Positions 36,358-47,281 of a stretch of DNA of 64,000 nt are shown piece by piece; the stretch's first letter is position 1; each line of letters opens with the position of its first letter. This DNA is from DATFJT01 sp965230755 (GTDB lineage Bacteria; Bacteroidota; Bacteroidia; Chitinophagales; Saprospiraceae): assembly GCA_965230755.1 (NCBI GenBank), contig CBDDLT010000014.1, forward strand, positions 1 to 64,000, read 5' to 3'. Below the pieces are notes generated by a model. It was given only the letters and a program-made list of their open reading frames with translations, was not told the origin of the DNA and did no database searches. The position numbers and the translations under genes are program-made.

Positions 36358-37460
36358 GAATAAGCATACTGGTTAGCAATAATATTCGACAAGATCAAAG
36401 AATGAAGAAAATCTCTTTGGTTTTAGCCGAAATGGGATTTGATGTCGAACTAGTAGGCAGAAAAATCTATCCGAATGATCATTTAGAATTATCTGATAGA
36501 AAAGTTCATCTATTGAAATTACCATTTAATTCTGGTGTGCTATTCTACTTATCTTATGCCATTTACAGCTTTTTATACCTCCTGAGAACCCGACCTCAAA
36601 TCATCTATTCCGTCGATTGCGATACTCTGTTACCAGCTATTTTATACAAAATCATCTTTGGAAAAAAACTGATATACGACGCGCATGAACTATTTGACCA
36701 GGTTCCGGAATTAGACAAAAGTCCAATGAAGCGTAAAATATGGAGAGCATTAGAAAGCTGGGGCTCGAAACATGCCTTGCTGAATATTGCTGTTGCTCCT
36801 ACTATAGCCGGTATTTTAAGTGATCGAAATAAAGTTCCTTTTCAGATAATTCGAAATTTAAGTAGTAAACCCAAAGTTCACATCAACCATAATAATTATG
36901 ACAAAAAAATACTGCTCTACCAAGGCATGTTGAATGAAGGAAGAGGCCTCGAATTCATTATTGAGTCAATGGAATACCTGGAGGCTTGGCATCTGTGGAT
37001 CATTGGAAATGGGGATCTTGAACAAGCACTTATTTCGCAAGCCTCAAAATCTTCGGCACGGGATAGGATTAAATTCTATGGATTTATTGATCCGGAAAAC
37101 CTGCCGGAATTAACGCGTCAAGCTACGTGGGGATTAAACATACTAGATGATCGAAGCAAGAGTTATTTCTTATCTCTGGCCAACAGGACCTTTGATTATC
37201 TGGCCGCTGGTCTACCAGCTATTCATATGGCCTTTCCGGAATATCAGCATTTGCAAAACGAGTATCAATGCTTTCGACTGCTCGATAAAATGGATAGAAC
37301 TACATTCATCAAAATAATTGAGCAAACAAATGAAGAGGAATATCTTCATATTAAGGAAAACTCAAAAAAAGCAATGGAGCAATTGAATTGGGAACATGAA
37401 TCCATTCGACTCAAAGAACTTTTCCAAGCAGCTCTAACTACTGGAAAGTCACCTTCTTGA
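36354..37460 (+). CDS. Glycosyltransferase family 4 (GT-B fold)
   Basis: A predicted GT4-like glycosyltransferase acting at the cytoplasmic membrane face on an unknown acceptor. The N-terminal half starts MRISILVSNNIRQDQRMKK and contains YDAHELFDQVPELDKS; the C-terminal half shows LLYQGMLNEGRGLEFII, IIGNGDLE, IKFYGFIDPENLPEL and ANRTFDYLAAGLPAI, a nucleotide-sugar binding arrangement typical of the group. The start at 36354 overlaps the recQ stop as ATGA; two upstream in-frame ATGs lie inside recQ. The 3' end overlaps the convergent peptidase gene by 23 bases. Confidence 0.85.
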   Translation: MRISILVSNNIRQDQRMKKISLVLAEMGFDVELVGRKIYPNDHLELSDRKVHLLKLPFNSGVLFYLSYAIYSFLYLLRTRPQIIYSVDCDTLLPAILYKIIFGKKLIYDAHELFDQVPELDKSPMKRKIWRALESWGSKHALLNIAVAPTIAGILSDRNKVPFQIIRNLSSKPKVHINHNNYDKKILLYQGMLNEGRGLEFIIESMEYLEAWHLWIIGNGDLEQALISQASKSSARDRIKFYGFIDPENLPELTRQATWGLNILDDRSKSYFLSLANRTFDYLAAGLPAIHMAFPEYQHLQNEYQCFRLLDKMDRTTFIKIIEQTNEEEYLHIKENSKKAMEQLNWEHESIRLKELFQAALTTGKSPS

Positions 37461-38661
37461 CCAATTCCTTTCCTTCTCGAATGACCGTAACTTCCGCACT
37501 AGATCCAGGTTCGAATGCACCAAGGGCTTTCATATAACTCATCATATCTACGATAATCAGATCACCCATCTTAACCACCACATCTCCTTTTTCCAATCCA
37601 GCAACCGAAGCAGTTTTACCTTCTCTGACTCCGTCAATTCGCATTCCTTTTCCCGAAAATAAGTAATCCGGCATCACTCCCAATGTCACTTTGAATTTGG
37701 GCAAATCAGAAGAAGAATCCGCTGTCTTCACAAAATCAAAGCTCTGCTCCTCATCCAATTCAAGGATAAGCTCAAGTATATAGTCTAGTATAGAAATCAG
37801 CCCATCGTAATTAATCAGGTGTTCGTCATCAGAAGGCTTGTGATAGTCCTCATGCTGCCCTGTGAAAAAAGACAATACCGGAACATCGGAGTAATAAAAG
37901 GAAGCGTGATCACTGGGTCCAGAGCCACTGTCTTCTATTTTCAACTGAAAATCGTGCTCCATCTCATCAATAACAGGTCGGAAAGAGTTGGTCGTACCGG
38001 CTCCGTATATCGCCAGTTTATTTTCCTCATTCAGTCTACCAATCATATCCATATTGACCATGAAGCTGATCTCATCAAGATCTATAGTAGGATTCTTGGT
38101 GAAAAAATTCGACCCTAAAAGTCCTTTTTCCTCTCCGGAAAATGCCAATAATAGAATATTATGGTTTAGCTTTTTATCCTTTAAAACCCTTCCCAACTCC
38201 AACAAACCGGCAACACCACTGGCATTATCATCAGCTCCATTGTGAATCATTGGCTCACCTACGTACAAGGATCCTTCAGGACCATAGCCAAGGTGGTCGT
38301 AATGAGCACCAAGCACAATAGTTTTTTCTGCGTTCTTATCTATAAATCCCAATACATTGAGTCCATTGATCTCCTTGCCATCGGCATGAGGTTCATGCGG
38401 ATTCCTTCTCACCACTTTGAAGCTCTGGAAATAATGATCATTCTCCCCTCCCCCTTTTATTCCATTGTATTGCATCATGGTTTCAATGAAATTTGCCGCC
38501 ATTTTTTCTCCTCGTGTACCGGTCTCACGACCTTCCATGTCATCAGATGCCAAAAATTCAATGATACTCTCCAATCTATCTCTTTCGAAATGATTATTGT
38601 CTTGCGTCCAGCAAGTAGCTAAAGTAGAACACAGTAAAAAAGTCAGTAGTGAAATGCGCAT
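37438..38661 (-). CDS. Secreted M28-family zinc aminopeptidase with C-terminal PDZ domain
   Basis: A periplasmic or surface peptidase removing N-terminal residues. After a signal peptide (ending near ATCWTQ) and an N-terminal segment LASDDMEGRETGTRG come the zinc ligands: His and Asp in VLGAHYDHLG and GADDNASG, Glu pair in AFSGEEKGLLG, Asp in VNMDMIGR and His in SDHASFYY. A PDZ-like domain follows at about residues 320-405, with GMRIDGVREGKTASVAGLEKGDVVVKMG. This M28-PDZ architecture is common in Bacteroidota. It lies alone, divergent from the beta-propeller lipoprotein gene. Confidence 0.9.
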   Translation of the reverse strand: MRISLLTFLLCSTLATCWTQDNNHFERDRLESIIEFLASDDMEGRETGTRGEKMAANFIETMMQYNGIKGGGENDHYFQSFKVVRRNPHEPHADGKEINGLNVLGFIDKNAEKTIVLGAHYDHLGYGPEGSLYVGEPMIHNGADDNASGVAGLLELGRVLKDKKLNHNILLLAFSGEEKGLLGSNFFTKNPTIDLDEISFMVNMDMIGRLNEENKLAIYGAGTTNSFRPVIDEMEHDFQLKIEDSGSGPSDHASFYYSDVPVLSFFTGQHEDYHKPSDDEHLINYDGLISILDYILELILELDEEQSFDFVKTADSSSDLPKFKVTLGVMPDYLFSGKGMRIDGVREGKTASVAGLEKGDVVVKMGDLIIVDMMSYMKALGAFEPGSSAEVTVIREGKELVKKVTFQ

Positions 38662-38725
38662 TGTTATCGTATCTTTTAAATTGATTTGTGATTTTCTTTA
38701 GTAGATTTACAAAAAATCAAGTTTA

Positions 38726-39835
38726 ATGAAAATAAGTCATTTAGTCATCATTCTATCAGTTTTAGTATTCCTCGCATGTAACAATTCTGAAAAAACTAAT
38801 GTTGCGGAGTCTGAAACAAATAATGAAGCACCAACAGCGGATACCTTGAGAAAAGAACAAGAGGTGCATCTTAAAAATCTACGTCAACTAACCTTTGGCG
38901 GAGATAATGCTGAGGCGTATTGGAGTTTTGAAGATGATCAATTGATTTTTCAGGCTAATAATCCAGAGTGGGGAACGGAATGTGATCAGATATTTTTACT
39001 TCCTTCTATCGAAGCTGTCGGTGCAAAAATTCCCAAAATGATTAGTACCGGAAAAGGTCGTACTACTTGTTCTTATTTCATGCCAGGGGATAGCACGGTA
39101 CTATATGCTTCCACGCATTTGGCTGGAGAGAATTGTCCGCCTGAACCAGGTAGAGAATCGGGTAAATATGTCTGGCCTATTTACCCCGGCTATGATATAT
39201 TCGTATCTGACTTGGAAGGTAATATTGTTCAACGACTAACGGAAAGAGATGGATACGATGCCGAAGCAACCGTATCGCCCCAAGGAGATAAGATCGTTTT
39301 CACTTCTGATAGAAGTGGTGACTTGGAGTTATGGACGATGGATATAGATGGCTCTAATAAAAAGCAAGTGACCAGTGGTTTAGGCTACGATGGCGGTGCT
39401 TTTTTCAGTCCAGATGGAAAGAAATTAATATTTAGGGCCTCCAGACCTCAAACGGATGAGGCAAAAGAAGAATACACTAGTTTGCTCAAGGAAGGCCTCG
39501 TACAACCTACGGAAATGGAGCTTTTCGTATGTAATGTGGATGGCTCAGAGCTACAACAAATAACGAATCTGGGAAAAGCGAATTGGGCTCCATTCTTTCA
39601 TCCCAGCGGAGAAAAAGTAATTTTCAGTTCGAATCATACCAGCCAAAGAGGATTCCCATTCAATCTTTATATGATCAATTTGGATGGTACAGGACTCAAG
39701 CAAATTACATATGACGAGACCTTTGATTCGTTTCCTATGTTCTCCTACAGTGGAAAACATCTGGTTTTTTCTTCGAATAGAAATAATGGTGGCACCAGAG
39801 CGACGAATTTGTTTGTTGCGGAATGGGTAGATTAG
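38726..39835 (+). CDS. Beta-propeller lipoprotein with PD40/TolB-like repeats
   Basis: A lipoprotein (LVFLACN lipobox) of 369 residues whose mature part contains repeated WD40-like PD40 blades: SPQGDKIVFTSDRSGDLELWTMDIDGS, FSPDGKKLIFRASRP, HPSGEKVIFSSNHTS and FSYSGKHLVFSSNRN (key residues SPDG, I/VFSS, R, D). These repeats form the TolB-type propeller that binds proteins or substrates. There is no TolB amidohydrolase or other catalytic domain. It is probably anchored at the outer membrane. The role is unknown; the gene is divergent from the M28 peptidase gene and convergent with the DUF6624 gene. Confidence 0.8.
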   Translation: MKISHLVIILSVLVFLACNNSEKTNVAESETNNEAPTADTLRKEQEVHLKNLRQLTFGGDNAEAYWSFEDDQLIFQANNPEWGTECDQIFLLPSIEAVGAKIPKMISTGKGRTTCSYFMPGDSTVLYASTHLAGENCPPEPGRESGKYVWPIYPGYDIFVSDLEGNIVQRLTERDGYDAEATVSPQGDKIVFTSDRSGDLELWTMDIDGSNKKQVTSGLGYDGGAFFSPDGKKLIFRASRPQTDEAKEEYTSLLKEGLVQPTEMELFVCNVDGSELQQITNLGKANWAPFFHPSGEKVIFSSNHTSQRGFPFNLYMINLDGTGLKQITYDETFDSFPMFSYSGKHLVFSSNRNNGGTRATNLFVAEWVD

Positions 39836-39883
39836 AATTTGGATGACTAATTCTAAGCTAGACCTGGAATATAATTACGACTG

Positions 39884-40615
39884 CTAATCCATTTCCAGTT
39901 CATATTCCCCATCTTTTAATTCAGGAAGTCCTATTTCGGTTCTACGCTTATTGGTTTCTTCGAGATTATCAATTATGGGCAGTCCCACACTCATAGTTGA
40001 GGTATTAAATGACTTATTCGTCCCGTAGAGTTGGGTTTGATTTAAGATTTTAGTTTTGATATTGTCGACAAAACTTGCATATTTGTTCGGGCTTAATCTT
40101 TCTTCCTCTACTTCTGGCATTAGTAATTGAATCATTTCATCCAGGTAGTTTTGGGGGCCTACTTCGCTAGGAGGATGCAATAAAATAGGATACATCAAAT
40201 CCCTTTCTATTCCTAATCTTTGCTCCGATGGATATCCATAATTGGAGATCAAAGACTTAAGATCTACATAGTTTTGATAATCTAAGGCATGCTGTAATTC
40301 CCACAGAGAATCAATTTGGCCATCGGTCAATGTCTTCTCCACCGTTTTCGAAAATGCCATGTATTCCTCAATGGATGAAGTTTTTCTCATTTCCGCATCT
40401 TTTTTCAAGAGCTCTTCGTCCATCGTACCTAAAGAAATCACCTTCCTGTATTTCTGATCTAATTCTGCCATAGACTCAATCTCATCAACCAAGCTCATCT
40501 TAATCGAATCCGTCAACTCCACATAGCTACTTGATTCCTCTTGATTTTGAGTTTTAGTACAATTACTTAGAATATATATAAGAGTGAGAGACAAAATAAA
40601 CTTTAAGCAGTTCAT
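39884..40615 (-). CDS. Lipoprotein resembling DUF6624
   Basis: A 243-residue lipoprotein (YILSNC lipobox). The C-terminal half recalls the DUF6624 family: SLISNYGYPSEQRLG, MYPILLHPPSE (usually an HxD/HA-type motif), a region near DNIKTKILNQTQLYGT and NLEETNKRRTEIGLPELKD, which is the family's most recognisable tail. Function of that family is not established. The N-terminal half is a charged helical stretch. No operon partner is close: neighbours are 48 bp (convergent) and 128 bp away. Confidence 0.55.
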   Translation of the reverse strand: MNCLKFILSLTLIYILSNCTKTQNQEESSSYVELTDSIKMSLVDEIESMAELDQKYRKVISLGTMDEELLKKDAEMRKTSSIEEYMAFSKTVEKTLTDGQIDSLWELQHALDYQNYVDLKSLISNYGYPSEQRLGIERDLMYPILLHPPSEVGPQNYLDEMIQLLMPEVEEERLSPNKYASFVDNIKTKILNQTQLYGTNKSFNTSTMSVGLPIIDNLEETNKRRTEIGLPELKDGEYELEMD

Positions 40616-40743
40616 AGCAGATCTTTTAATTCTATGATTGAAGTTCCAATTAAGAAAACGGAACTCATTAAAATTGGGCGTCTACATCTTCCAACTAATA
40701 TACATATTTCAGTGATATATTGAATCCCTTATACACCGATCGT

Positions 40744-42132
40744 TTAATCGATCTTAAAAAGCTTTTCTACAAAACTTCCCTTATCGGTGCTCACATTCAA
40801 GAAGTAGGCACCATTGCTCAATGAACTAATATCAATGGTATTGTCATTGGTATTGTCATGAAGAACTTTTCTGCCACTGATATCGAATATGGAGTATTGA
40901 AAAAATTGTCCCCATTCAATACCACCCAATTCTAGATAAGAAGATGCCGGGTTTGGATATATTTTGATTCCTGCCTTACTCACTTCAAAAGAATTCACCA
41001 CAAGTTCTCCTCCACAATCCTCATCCACACATCCATTTTCATCCGTCTTGACAACCCAGTGATGATTTTGTGTGTTAGAGGTCGTTGCGACATTGTATCG
41101 AATGGTCCCTGAGAACAAGAACTCCTCTTCGGAAATTTCTACAAAGTCCTTAAGAAGCCCCCCTTTCCATCCTTCGACACTATAAATCCTAGCAAATCGT
41201 TCTTCTCCGTCTTCAGAAATCCGATAAATAAAAGCATGGTTCATATTATTCCTCCTAAAGGATCCACAGATCATAATATCGCCATTGGATACTTGCTTAA
41301 ACTGCCTTATATAAAGATCAGGTACTCCTAACGAGGATGCGATATCCTTTTGCCAGCTCAACTGACCATTTGAATCGTAGCACTTAATGTGTCTTTCTTC
41401 TTGCGCGCCGAGAATAATCTTATCATCAGAAATGACTTCAAATCCCTGATACCCGAATCTTCCTATTTCCGGGCTCTCCCATTCATCGAGAAGCGTATAA
41501 TTTTCATCAAACGTCAGAATATATTGTCCATCATTTCTCTGATTAAACACTCTGAGCTTATTTTCGCTATCTACGGCCAACCCTAAGAATCTTGCTCCTT
41601 CAAGCTGATCATCGATAAAAGCATGTTGAATTTCTAAATTCATAGTATCCAGCCAATACAATCTGGGATAATTACCCATACCAATACCAAAATCATATGC
41701 AGCAACGACGAAATGCCCAGCGTATTCTACCATATCGAAAATCCATAAATTGGTAGATACATTATGTGTTTTTCTCTTAATCTCATTTAAGTTCTTGTCC
41801 AATTGAATAATCCAAAAAGACAGAAAATTCTTCCGACCAGTAATGGTCAATCGGTCTTCATTCGAAGAGAAAGAGCTATCGTAAATATCAATTTCGCCTA
41901 ATTCATGGGTATAGGAAATAGAGCCATCATCATCCACTTCTAAAATATATCCGCAGTGATAAGAAAATTCTTCACATCGCTCATCAGAGATAATTAGATT
42001 TCTGTTATTGAATTGGGTAATTCCACCTTTATCAATCTGATCTTGAGAAGCGAGTATTTTTGAGTAGTAATTCTGACTATTTCCGTTCAGCACAACGAAA
42101 AATACCAAAAGGCAGGTTAAAGTTTTTTTCAT
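40744..42132 (-). CDS. Secreted T9SS cargo protein, beta-propeller-like
   Basis: A 462-residue protein with a signal peptide (ending VLNGNSQ) and a C-terminal type A sorting tail at about residues 385-462: IKIYPNPASSYLELGG, YSIFDISGRKVLH, IDISSLSNGAYFLNVSTDKG and a Lys-rich end. The middle looks like repeated beta strands with aromatic residues of a propeller type (GDIMICGSFRRNN, KIILGAQEERH). It should be exported by the type IX system to the surface or medium. Function is not evident. It is followed downstream by the DUF6624 lipoprotein gene on the same strand and lies upstream of the AraC gene. Confidence 0.75.
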   Translation of the reverse strand: MKKTLTCLLVFFVVLNGNSQNYYSKILASQDQIDKGGITQFNNRNLIISDERCEEFSYHCGYILEVDDDGSISYTHELGEIDIYDSSFSSNEDRLTITGRKNFLSFWIIQLDKNLNEIKRKTHNVSTNLWIFDMVEYAGHFVVAAYDFGIGMGNYPRLYWLDTMNLEIQHAFIDDQLEGARFLGLAVDSENKLRVFNQRNDGQYILTFDENYTLLDEWESPEIGRFGYQGFEVISDDKIILGAQEERHIKCYDSNGQLSWQKDIASSLGVPDLYIRQFKQVSNGDIMICGSFRRNNMNHAFIYRISEDGEERFARIYSVEGWKGGLLKDFVEISEEEFLFSGTIRYNVATTSNTQNHHWVVKTDENGCVDEDCGGELVVNSFEVSKAGIKIYPNPASSYLELGGIEWGQFFQYSIFDISGRKVLHDNTNDNTIDISSLSNGAYFLNVSTDKGSFVEKLFKID

Positions 42133-42249
42133 GTTTCAAGAGTTTTACATATAGAATCGAATATAATATACTATTATTTCTTCAAAAATGCTTAATAAAG
42201 TGGAACGCACAATTCCCTATTTTTATTTCTGTAAGAGAAATGGCATTAA

Positions 42250-43146
42250 TCAGACTTGGTGGTATCGATGTTCAGAATCTTGCTTTCTCTCATTCCTTCG
42301 ATACTTCTTGCGGAATTGACGCGGTGTCATATTATAACTCTGCTTAAAGATGCGATTGAAATAAGACAGGTTGTTATATCCACTCTTAAATGAGATCTCC
42401 GATATTGGAAGATCACTACTGACCAACAACTTAGAGGAATGATCGATTCGAAACTCATTCAGTATTACTGTGAATTTTTTGTTGGTGTGGCGTTTGATAA
42501 ATTTATAAAATGCGGATTCAGTTAAGTTGACTACCCTACTCGCTGATTGAATCGTAATGTCTTTCTGGAAGTTGTTTTCTATATAATCAAAAATTGCTTT
42601 GATGTCGTTCAGCTTCTTCACGCTAATGGAGGAAGTATATTTTTCAGAACACAAGGAGACCAGATTGGAACACTTGGAGAGATAGTCCAGAAATTGTAAT
42701 AACAACAGCAACTGCTCCATTCCTGTATTTTCAGCGTTGTATATCTGATATATCAAATCCTCCGCTTTTTCGAGTTCTGCACCTTTTAGAACCAGACCAC
42801 TTCTTGACATGTGCAGTAAGTCCTTGATACGTTCTAATTCTACGACATTAAAGAAATCACGCCCTAAAAATTCTTGGTTGAATTGAATAACGAACTGCTC
42901 AGATTTTTTTACGGTAGTGAATCCATGAGGTAAATTCGACCCCAATACAACCAAATCCCGTTCTTTATAAGGAAAAATACCATTCCCTACATACTTTAGT
43001 CCTTGACTCCTCGCGGTATAGCAAATCTCTATCTCAGGATGATAATGCCAAGCTTGGGAAAGCAAGGGTCTTTTATCCCTTTTGACCACTCTCGCCATAA
43101 AAGAATGTGACGATTTTGGTTGAATTTTTTCAAACTCCGGCCTCAT
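42250..43146 (-). CDS. AraC-family transcriptional regulator
   Basis: A one-component regulator with an N-terminal cupin-like ligand domain (about residues 25-110: WHYHPEIEICYT and the DLVVLGSNLPHGF strand) and a C-terminal double helix-turn-helix (about 190-285). The second HTH has the usual family signature: ISEISFKSGYNNLSYFNRIFKQ and MTPRQFRKKY. The gene is divergent from the TonB receptor gene, with about 148 bp between starts, so it probably senses the substrate or a product and activates the locus to its right. The sugar-type cupin would fit a carbohydrate signal. Confidence 0.88.
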   Translation of the reverse strand: MRPEFEKIQPKSSHSFMARVVKRDKRPLLSQAWHYHPEIEICYTARSQGLKYVGNGIFPYKERDLVVLGSNLPHGFTTVKKSEQFVIQFNQEFLGRDFFNVVELERIKDLLHMSRSGLVLKGAELEKAEDLIYQIYNAENTGMEQLLLLLQFLDYLSKCSNLVSLCSEKYTSSISVKKLNDIKAIFDYIENNFQKDITIQSASRVVNLTESAFYKFIKRHTNKKFTVILNEFRIDHSSKLLVSSDLPISEISFKSGYNNLSYFNRIFKQSYNMTPRQFRKKYRRNERKQDSEHRYHQV

Positions 43147-43217
43147 ATATCATTAAATTATAATCCAAATTACAGTATAGTATCAATTTTCGGTAGTTTT
43201 CTATTGAATATTTTAAG

Positions 43218-43255
43218 GCAATTCATTTAAAATTGCTCTATCGACATTGATCAAT
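43218..43255. promoter_or_regulatory. Inverted repeats in the araC-tonB intergenic region
   Basis: GCAATT (43218-43223) and AATTGC (43231-43236) form a six-base inverted repeat with a seven-base spacer, and ATTGATCAAT at 43246-43255 is a perfect ten-base palindrome. Both lie between the divergent regulator and receptor genes, 40-75 bp before the receptor start. They are candidate operators only; the AT-rich background makes chance matches fairly likely, and AraC proteins often use direct repeats. Confidence 0.3.
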
Positions 43256-43294
43256 TTAATTTTTGCAGGCCATTATTATTATCAAAACTTAATT

Positions 43295-45891
43295 ATGAAA
43301 AAATTATACTATCTAAGAATTATATTCTCGACAGCATGCCTAAGTTTACTATTCACTTCTGGTCTAATTTCTCAAAATATGGTATCAGGAACCGTTATGG
43401 ACCCTGACGGTGATCCGGTAATTGGGGCAAGTGTTATGCTTGTCGGTACGGATCAAGGTACCATTACAGACATAGACGGGAAGTATAGCATTAGTATTCC
43501 AGATGGAGATAATACCCTTAGAATTAGCTACATCGGATACAGGACCATATCCCTAAATCTTCAGGGAGAAGAGCAAATGCTGGACGCGATTACTTTGAGT
43601 GAAGATCATCTCGCCCTGGACGAGGTGGTGGTAACAGGTACATTTACAGGTAGGACACAAATGAATTCCCCAATGTCCTTAACTGTCTTGAGTGGAGAAC
43701 AGTTGGCCAGGCTAACTGCTAACTCTCAAGCCGATATATTGAGAACTATCCCAGGAATTACTGCTGAAGGAGGTGGAGGTGAAGTCGCTACCAACTTGTT
43801 TGTAAGAGGATTTCCTTCCGGTGGTCAATACGCTTTTACTCCCTTGAATATTGATGGAATTCCAGTATTGAGCACGTTCGGATTGAATTCATCTGCACAC
43901 GATGTTTATTTTAGAAATGACATTGGACTTAGAAGTCTTGAGTTTGTAAGAGGTGGATCCGCTACTTTGCAAGGTGCTGGAAGCGTAGCTGGTATAGTAA
44001 ACTATCAATCCATAAGAGGAGGGAATGATCCGGACAATAAGATACAGCTGGAGTGGGCAGAAGGTGGAAGAATCAAAACGGATTTTCTTACTTCAGGTCC
44101 AATGGGCAATGGACTTTATTATGCTTTCTCCGGATTCTATAGATATGATGAAGGGCCTTTGGAAACAGGTTTACCAACAAGAGGATATCAGATAAGAGGA
44201 AATATCAAAAAACTTTTCAATGATGGAAATAGCGCTTTGGTCATTAGCATGCAAAAAATAGACGATAATGTTCAGTTCTATCTTCCTTATCCATTGGGAT
44301 AATTCTAATGACGAGAGAGAAAGACCAACAGGAAATGATGGTGAAACGGTATACACAATGCTGTCCAGTCAGTTAAAGGATTTCTCCTTTGATACTCCGT
44401 TTGGCAGATTTAAGTCCCCTATTGGTGACGGCGTGACCACCAATGGACAATTCATCATGGGTGAATTAAAGCACGAATTCGGTAATGACTGGAGATTTGT
44501 CCGTTAAGACCAAGGCTGCATCATACGAGCATTGGTTTAATCTTTTCTTAGATGGAGACGGCGATCACAATACTCCAGAACCACAGGACTCCTATTTGGA
44601 CGACAGAGGATTGCCAGTGGATGCTACATTCACTTATGCTGATTAATGGGGCTGATCTAGCCAGCGGAGACCTGTTATTTGAAAATAGAGTTTTGGATAG
44701 ACAAAGAGACATGGAGGAATTGGTTGGAGAAATCAACCTCACCAAGACCATCAACAATCACAATTTTACTATCGGAACATTTTTGGCCAACACTAAGGCA
44801 TTGGATAATAATTGGATCCACAATGTGTTGGGTGATTTTTCTAATTCTCCAAGAGCGGTTAGCGTTTCTTACATGGATGGAATGGGCAATAGCATTTCAC
44901 ACTCTTCAAAGTGGATACGTCGAAGGCTCAGGACGACAAACAGCCAATAAGACTTTGGAAAGCACGAAGACTGCAATTTACGTTGCTGATGAAATCAAAT
45001 GGGACAGATTCGATCTTGATATAGGACTGAGATGGGAAAGAGCGATCGGAAATGTCAGTCTTGAAAATGGAGTTGGCTCGAATAACTTCAATAAAGGGAT
45101 TGTTGATGCCTCGGACGTAGCTGTGGTAATCGGCGGTCTTTACCGACTGAACAAGAGCGTGAATCTTTATGCCAACGCCAGTAGAGGGTATTTCTTCCCA
45201 CAATTGAGATCGTTGAAGTTCGACGGAGGTGCAGTTCAGTCTTATGAGACCGAAACCGTTATTCAAGGTGAACTAGGAGCTAAATACGCAAGCAATAGAT
45301 TGGCCGGTACTGCTGCCTTTTTCTACAATGCACTTAGCGATAGAAGAAACGTCGATATAGTGAACGACGGTCAAGGCGGAATAACAGAGCTCATTCAATT
45401 ACAAAGCACGCAGACAATAGGTTTTGAAGCAAATTTGAACTATAACATTTCCAGTGGCTTGAATGCCTACGGTAATTTTACTTGGCAAGATCATGAATTC
45501 ACAGAAGTAGAAGGCAATGAGGAGCAAGAAGGAAATAGCATAGCCAGAATTCCTAAACGTGATGGGAATGGTCGGATTGAGCTATGACAAAGGTGGATTT
45601 GACGCTAATTTGAGTTCTAATTTCTTGGGCAGCAAGTATGCTAACAATAGCAACAGCGTAGAATTGGACGGATTTAATATTGTTCGATTGGACGCAGGAT
45701 ATACTTTTGGTCTAGGAGAGCAGAACGAGAGCATGAGATTGGGTGTTTCTGTATTCAATTTGTTGGATGCGGATGGTGTCACTGAAGGATCTCCAAGACA
45801 GGGTAATAGCCAAGTATCAGGAGGCAATTTCTTTGTCGGAAGACCGATTCTACCAAGGAGAATATTCGTACGAGCACTGTTTGATTTTTAG
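43295..45891 (+). pseudogene. TonB-dependent receptor with carboxypeptidase-like domain, five frameshifts
   Basis: Outer-membrane receptor for a small substrate. From the ATG at 43295: signal peptide, carboxypeptidase-like sandwich (SGTVMDPDGDPVIGASVML), plug domain (DEVVVTGTFTG to SVAGIVNYQSIRGG), then a FecA/siderophore-type barrel ending in the typical C-terminal Phe (ALFDF). The barrel is spread over all frames. Each break is a gain of one base: near 44296, 44497, 44643, 44909 and 45556, in short runs of G, T, T, A and A. Removing these five bases restores one frame of 863 residues, a full receptor. No other lesion is visible. It lacks a SusD partner. It is followed by a terminator and then the GH63 gene. 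Confidence 0.75.
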
Positions 45892-45913
45892 TCAAATGAT
45901 TTCTTCAGATTTT

Positions 45914-45950
45914 AGAAAGGAGAGTTCTGTGCTTTCCTTTCTATATTTTT
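45914..45950 (+). terminator. Hairpin terminator after the TonB receptor gene
   Basis: AGAAAGGA (45914-45921) pairs perfectly with TCCTTTCT (45935-45942) around a 13-base loop, followed by a T-rich tail (ATATTTTT). It lies 23 bases after the receptor stop and 34 bases before the GH63 start. It may reduce expression of the downstream genes relative to the receptor rather than stop transcription fully, since no separate promoter is evident in the short space. Confidence 0.55.
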
Positions 45951-45975
45951 GGTTCTTTGAATAAAATTAGAGGTA

Positions 45976-47281
45976 TTGAGAGATTTGGATAAGGCGAAAA
46001 GAATAATTCAGAACAACTGGAGAGACGGATTTACTGTACCAAGTTCTATGTTGTATCCCTTTCAGTGGATGTGGGATTCCGGATTTGTCGCTTTGGGAAC
46101 CTCTACTTATAATATCAAAATGGCCCTTACCGAGATCGGAAAAATGTTTTCCGGTCAATGGGAAAATGGAATGCTTCCCCATATTCTATTTCACAGTGAA
46201 AAAGAAAAAAACCTACTTCCCCAACTACGACTTTTGGAATAGCAATATCAATAAGGGAGCCCCTAGCTATCCCAAGTCCTCAGGAATAACTCAACCAGCG
46301 GTTTTTGGGTTCATCCTTAGAGATATATTACAAAATCATTGGCACGATGAGGATGTGAAGGATTTTGTAAGAATTAACTATCCAAAATTGATTCGTTATC
46401 ATCGCTTTCTCTATAACTATAGAGATCCCTTCAACGAAGGTCTATTCTTCATCTACCATCCTTGGGAATCTGGAAGGGATAACTCTCCTCTATGGGATGA
46501 AGCCCTCAATCAAATCGAGATAGCAACAGGTTCGATCCCAAATTACCATAGGCGTGACACTTCTATTGCCCATGCCGATGAAAGACCCACTCAAGATCAA
46601 TACGATAGGTACGTTTACTTATTGGAACTTGGCAAAAAACATCACTATGACGGAAAACAAATAGCAGAGGAAAGTCCATTTCTTATCCAGGACAATATGA
46701 TGAATGCCATTTTGCTGAAATCCAATGACAGTCTTATAGAAATCGCCAATGATTTGGATTTGGATGCCGGAGAGGTAAAAGAATGGCAAAAACTCAGCAT
46801 CTCAAATTATGATAAAAAATTCTGGGATGATGAATTAGGTTTTTATGTCGCCTATGACCTCCGAAACGAGAAAAAAATGAAACATCGTGAAATTGGAGGA
46901 TTGATACCTTTGTTTGCCGATATTCCAGACGATGCCAAAGCTCTCATACTGAAAGAATACCTTCAAAAATTATCAAGTAGGGGCTATTATCTCTGTCCCA
47001 GTTTTGATGTCGATAGCCCCTTATTTGATTCTAAACGGTACTGGCGAGGTCCTGTTTGGCCACAGATGAATTGGATGATACATAAAGGTCTGATCAACTA
47101 TGGGTATAACGATATCGCCCAGCAAGTCAAGTCCGATTTAAATACGCTTATTCATAAACTGGGATTTTTCGAATATTTCGAATCACAAAAGCATGTTGTC
47201 GAATCATTAACCCAAGGCTATGGAGGTAATAATTTTTCATGGACAGCTTCCAGTTATATACATTTAAATTGTACCACATGA
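45976..47281 (+). pseudogene. GH63-type hydrolase resembling mannosyl/glucosylglycerate hydrolase, one frameshift
   Basis: A cytosolic (no signal peptide) glycosidase. The MGH-like alpha/alpha-barrel motifs are clear: WRDGFTVPSSMLYPFQWMWDSGFVALG, GQWENGMLPHILFH, SSGITQPAV, HPWESGRDNSPLWDEAL, HREIGGLIPLF and YWRGPVWPQMNWM (key residues W, D, E, G). From family knowledge these mark mannosylglycerate/glucosylglycerate hydrolases and relatives in GH63, which release glycerate. The frame breaks in the seven-A run at 46205-46211; removing one A joins FHSEKEK to TYFPNYDFW and gives 434 residues, the usual size. The start is a TTG at 45976; no ATG precedes it in frame before a stop. Trehalose- or other glucoside-cleaving activity cannot be excluded. 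Confidence 0.72.

Noticed and set aside
43295..45891. SusC/SusD polysaccharide utilisation pair
   Set aside because: No SusD-like lipoprotein follows, and the repaired receptor (863 residues) is of the FecA/siderophore size class instead of the roughly 1000-residue SusC class.
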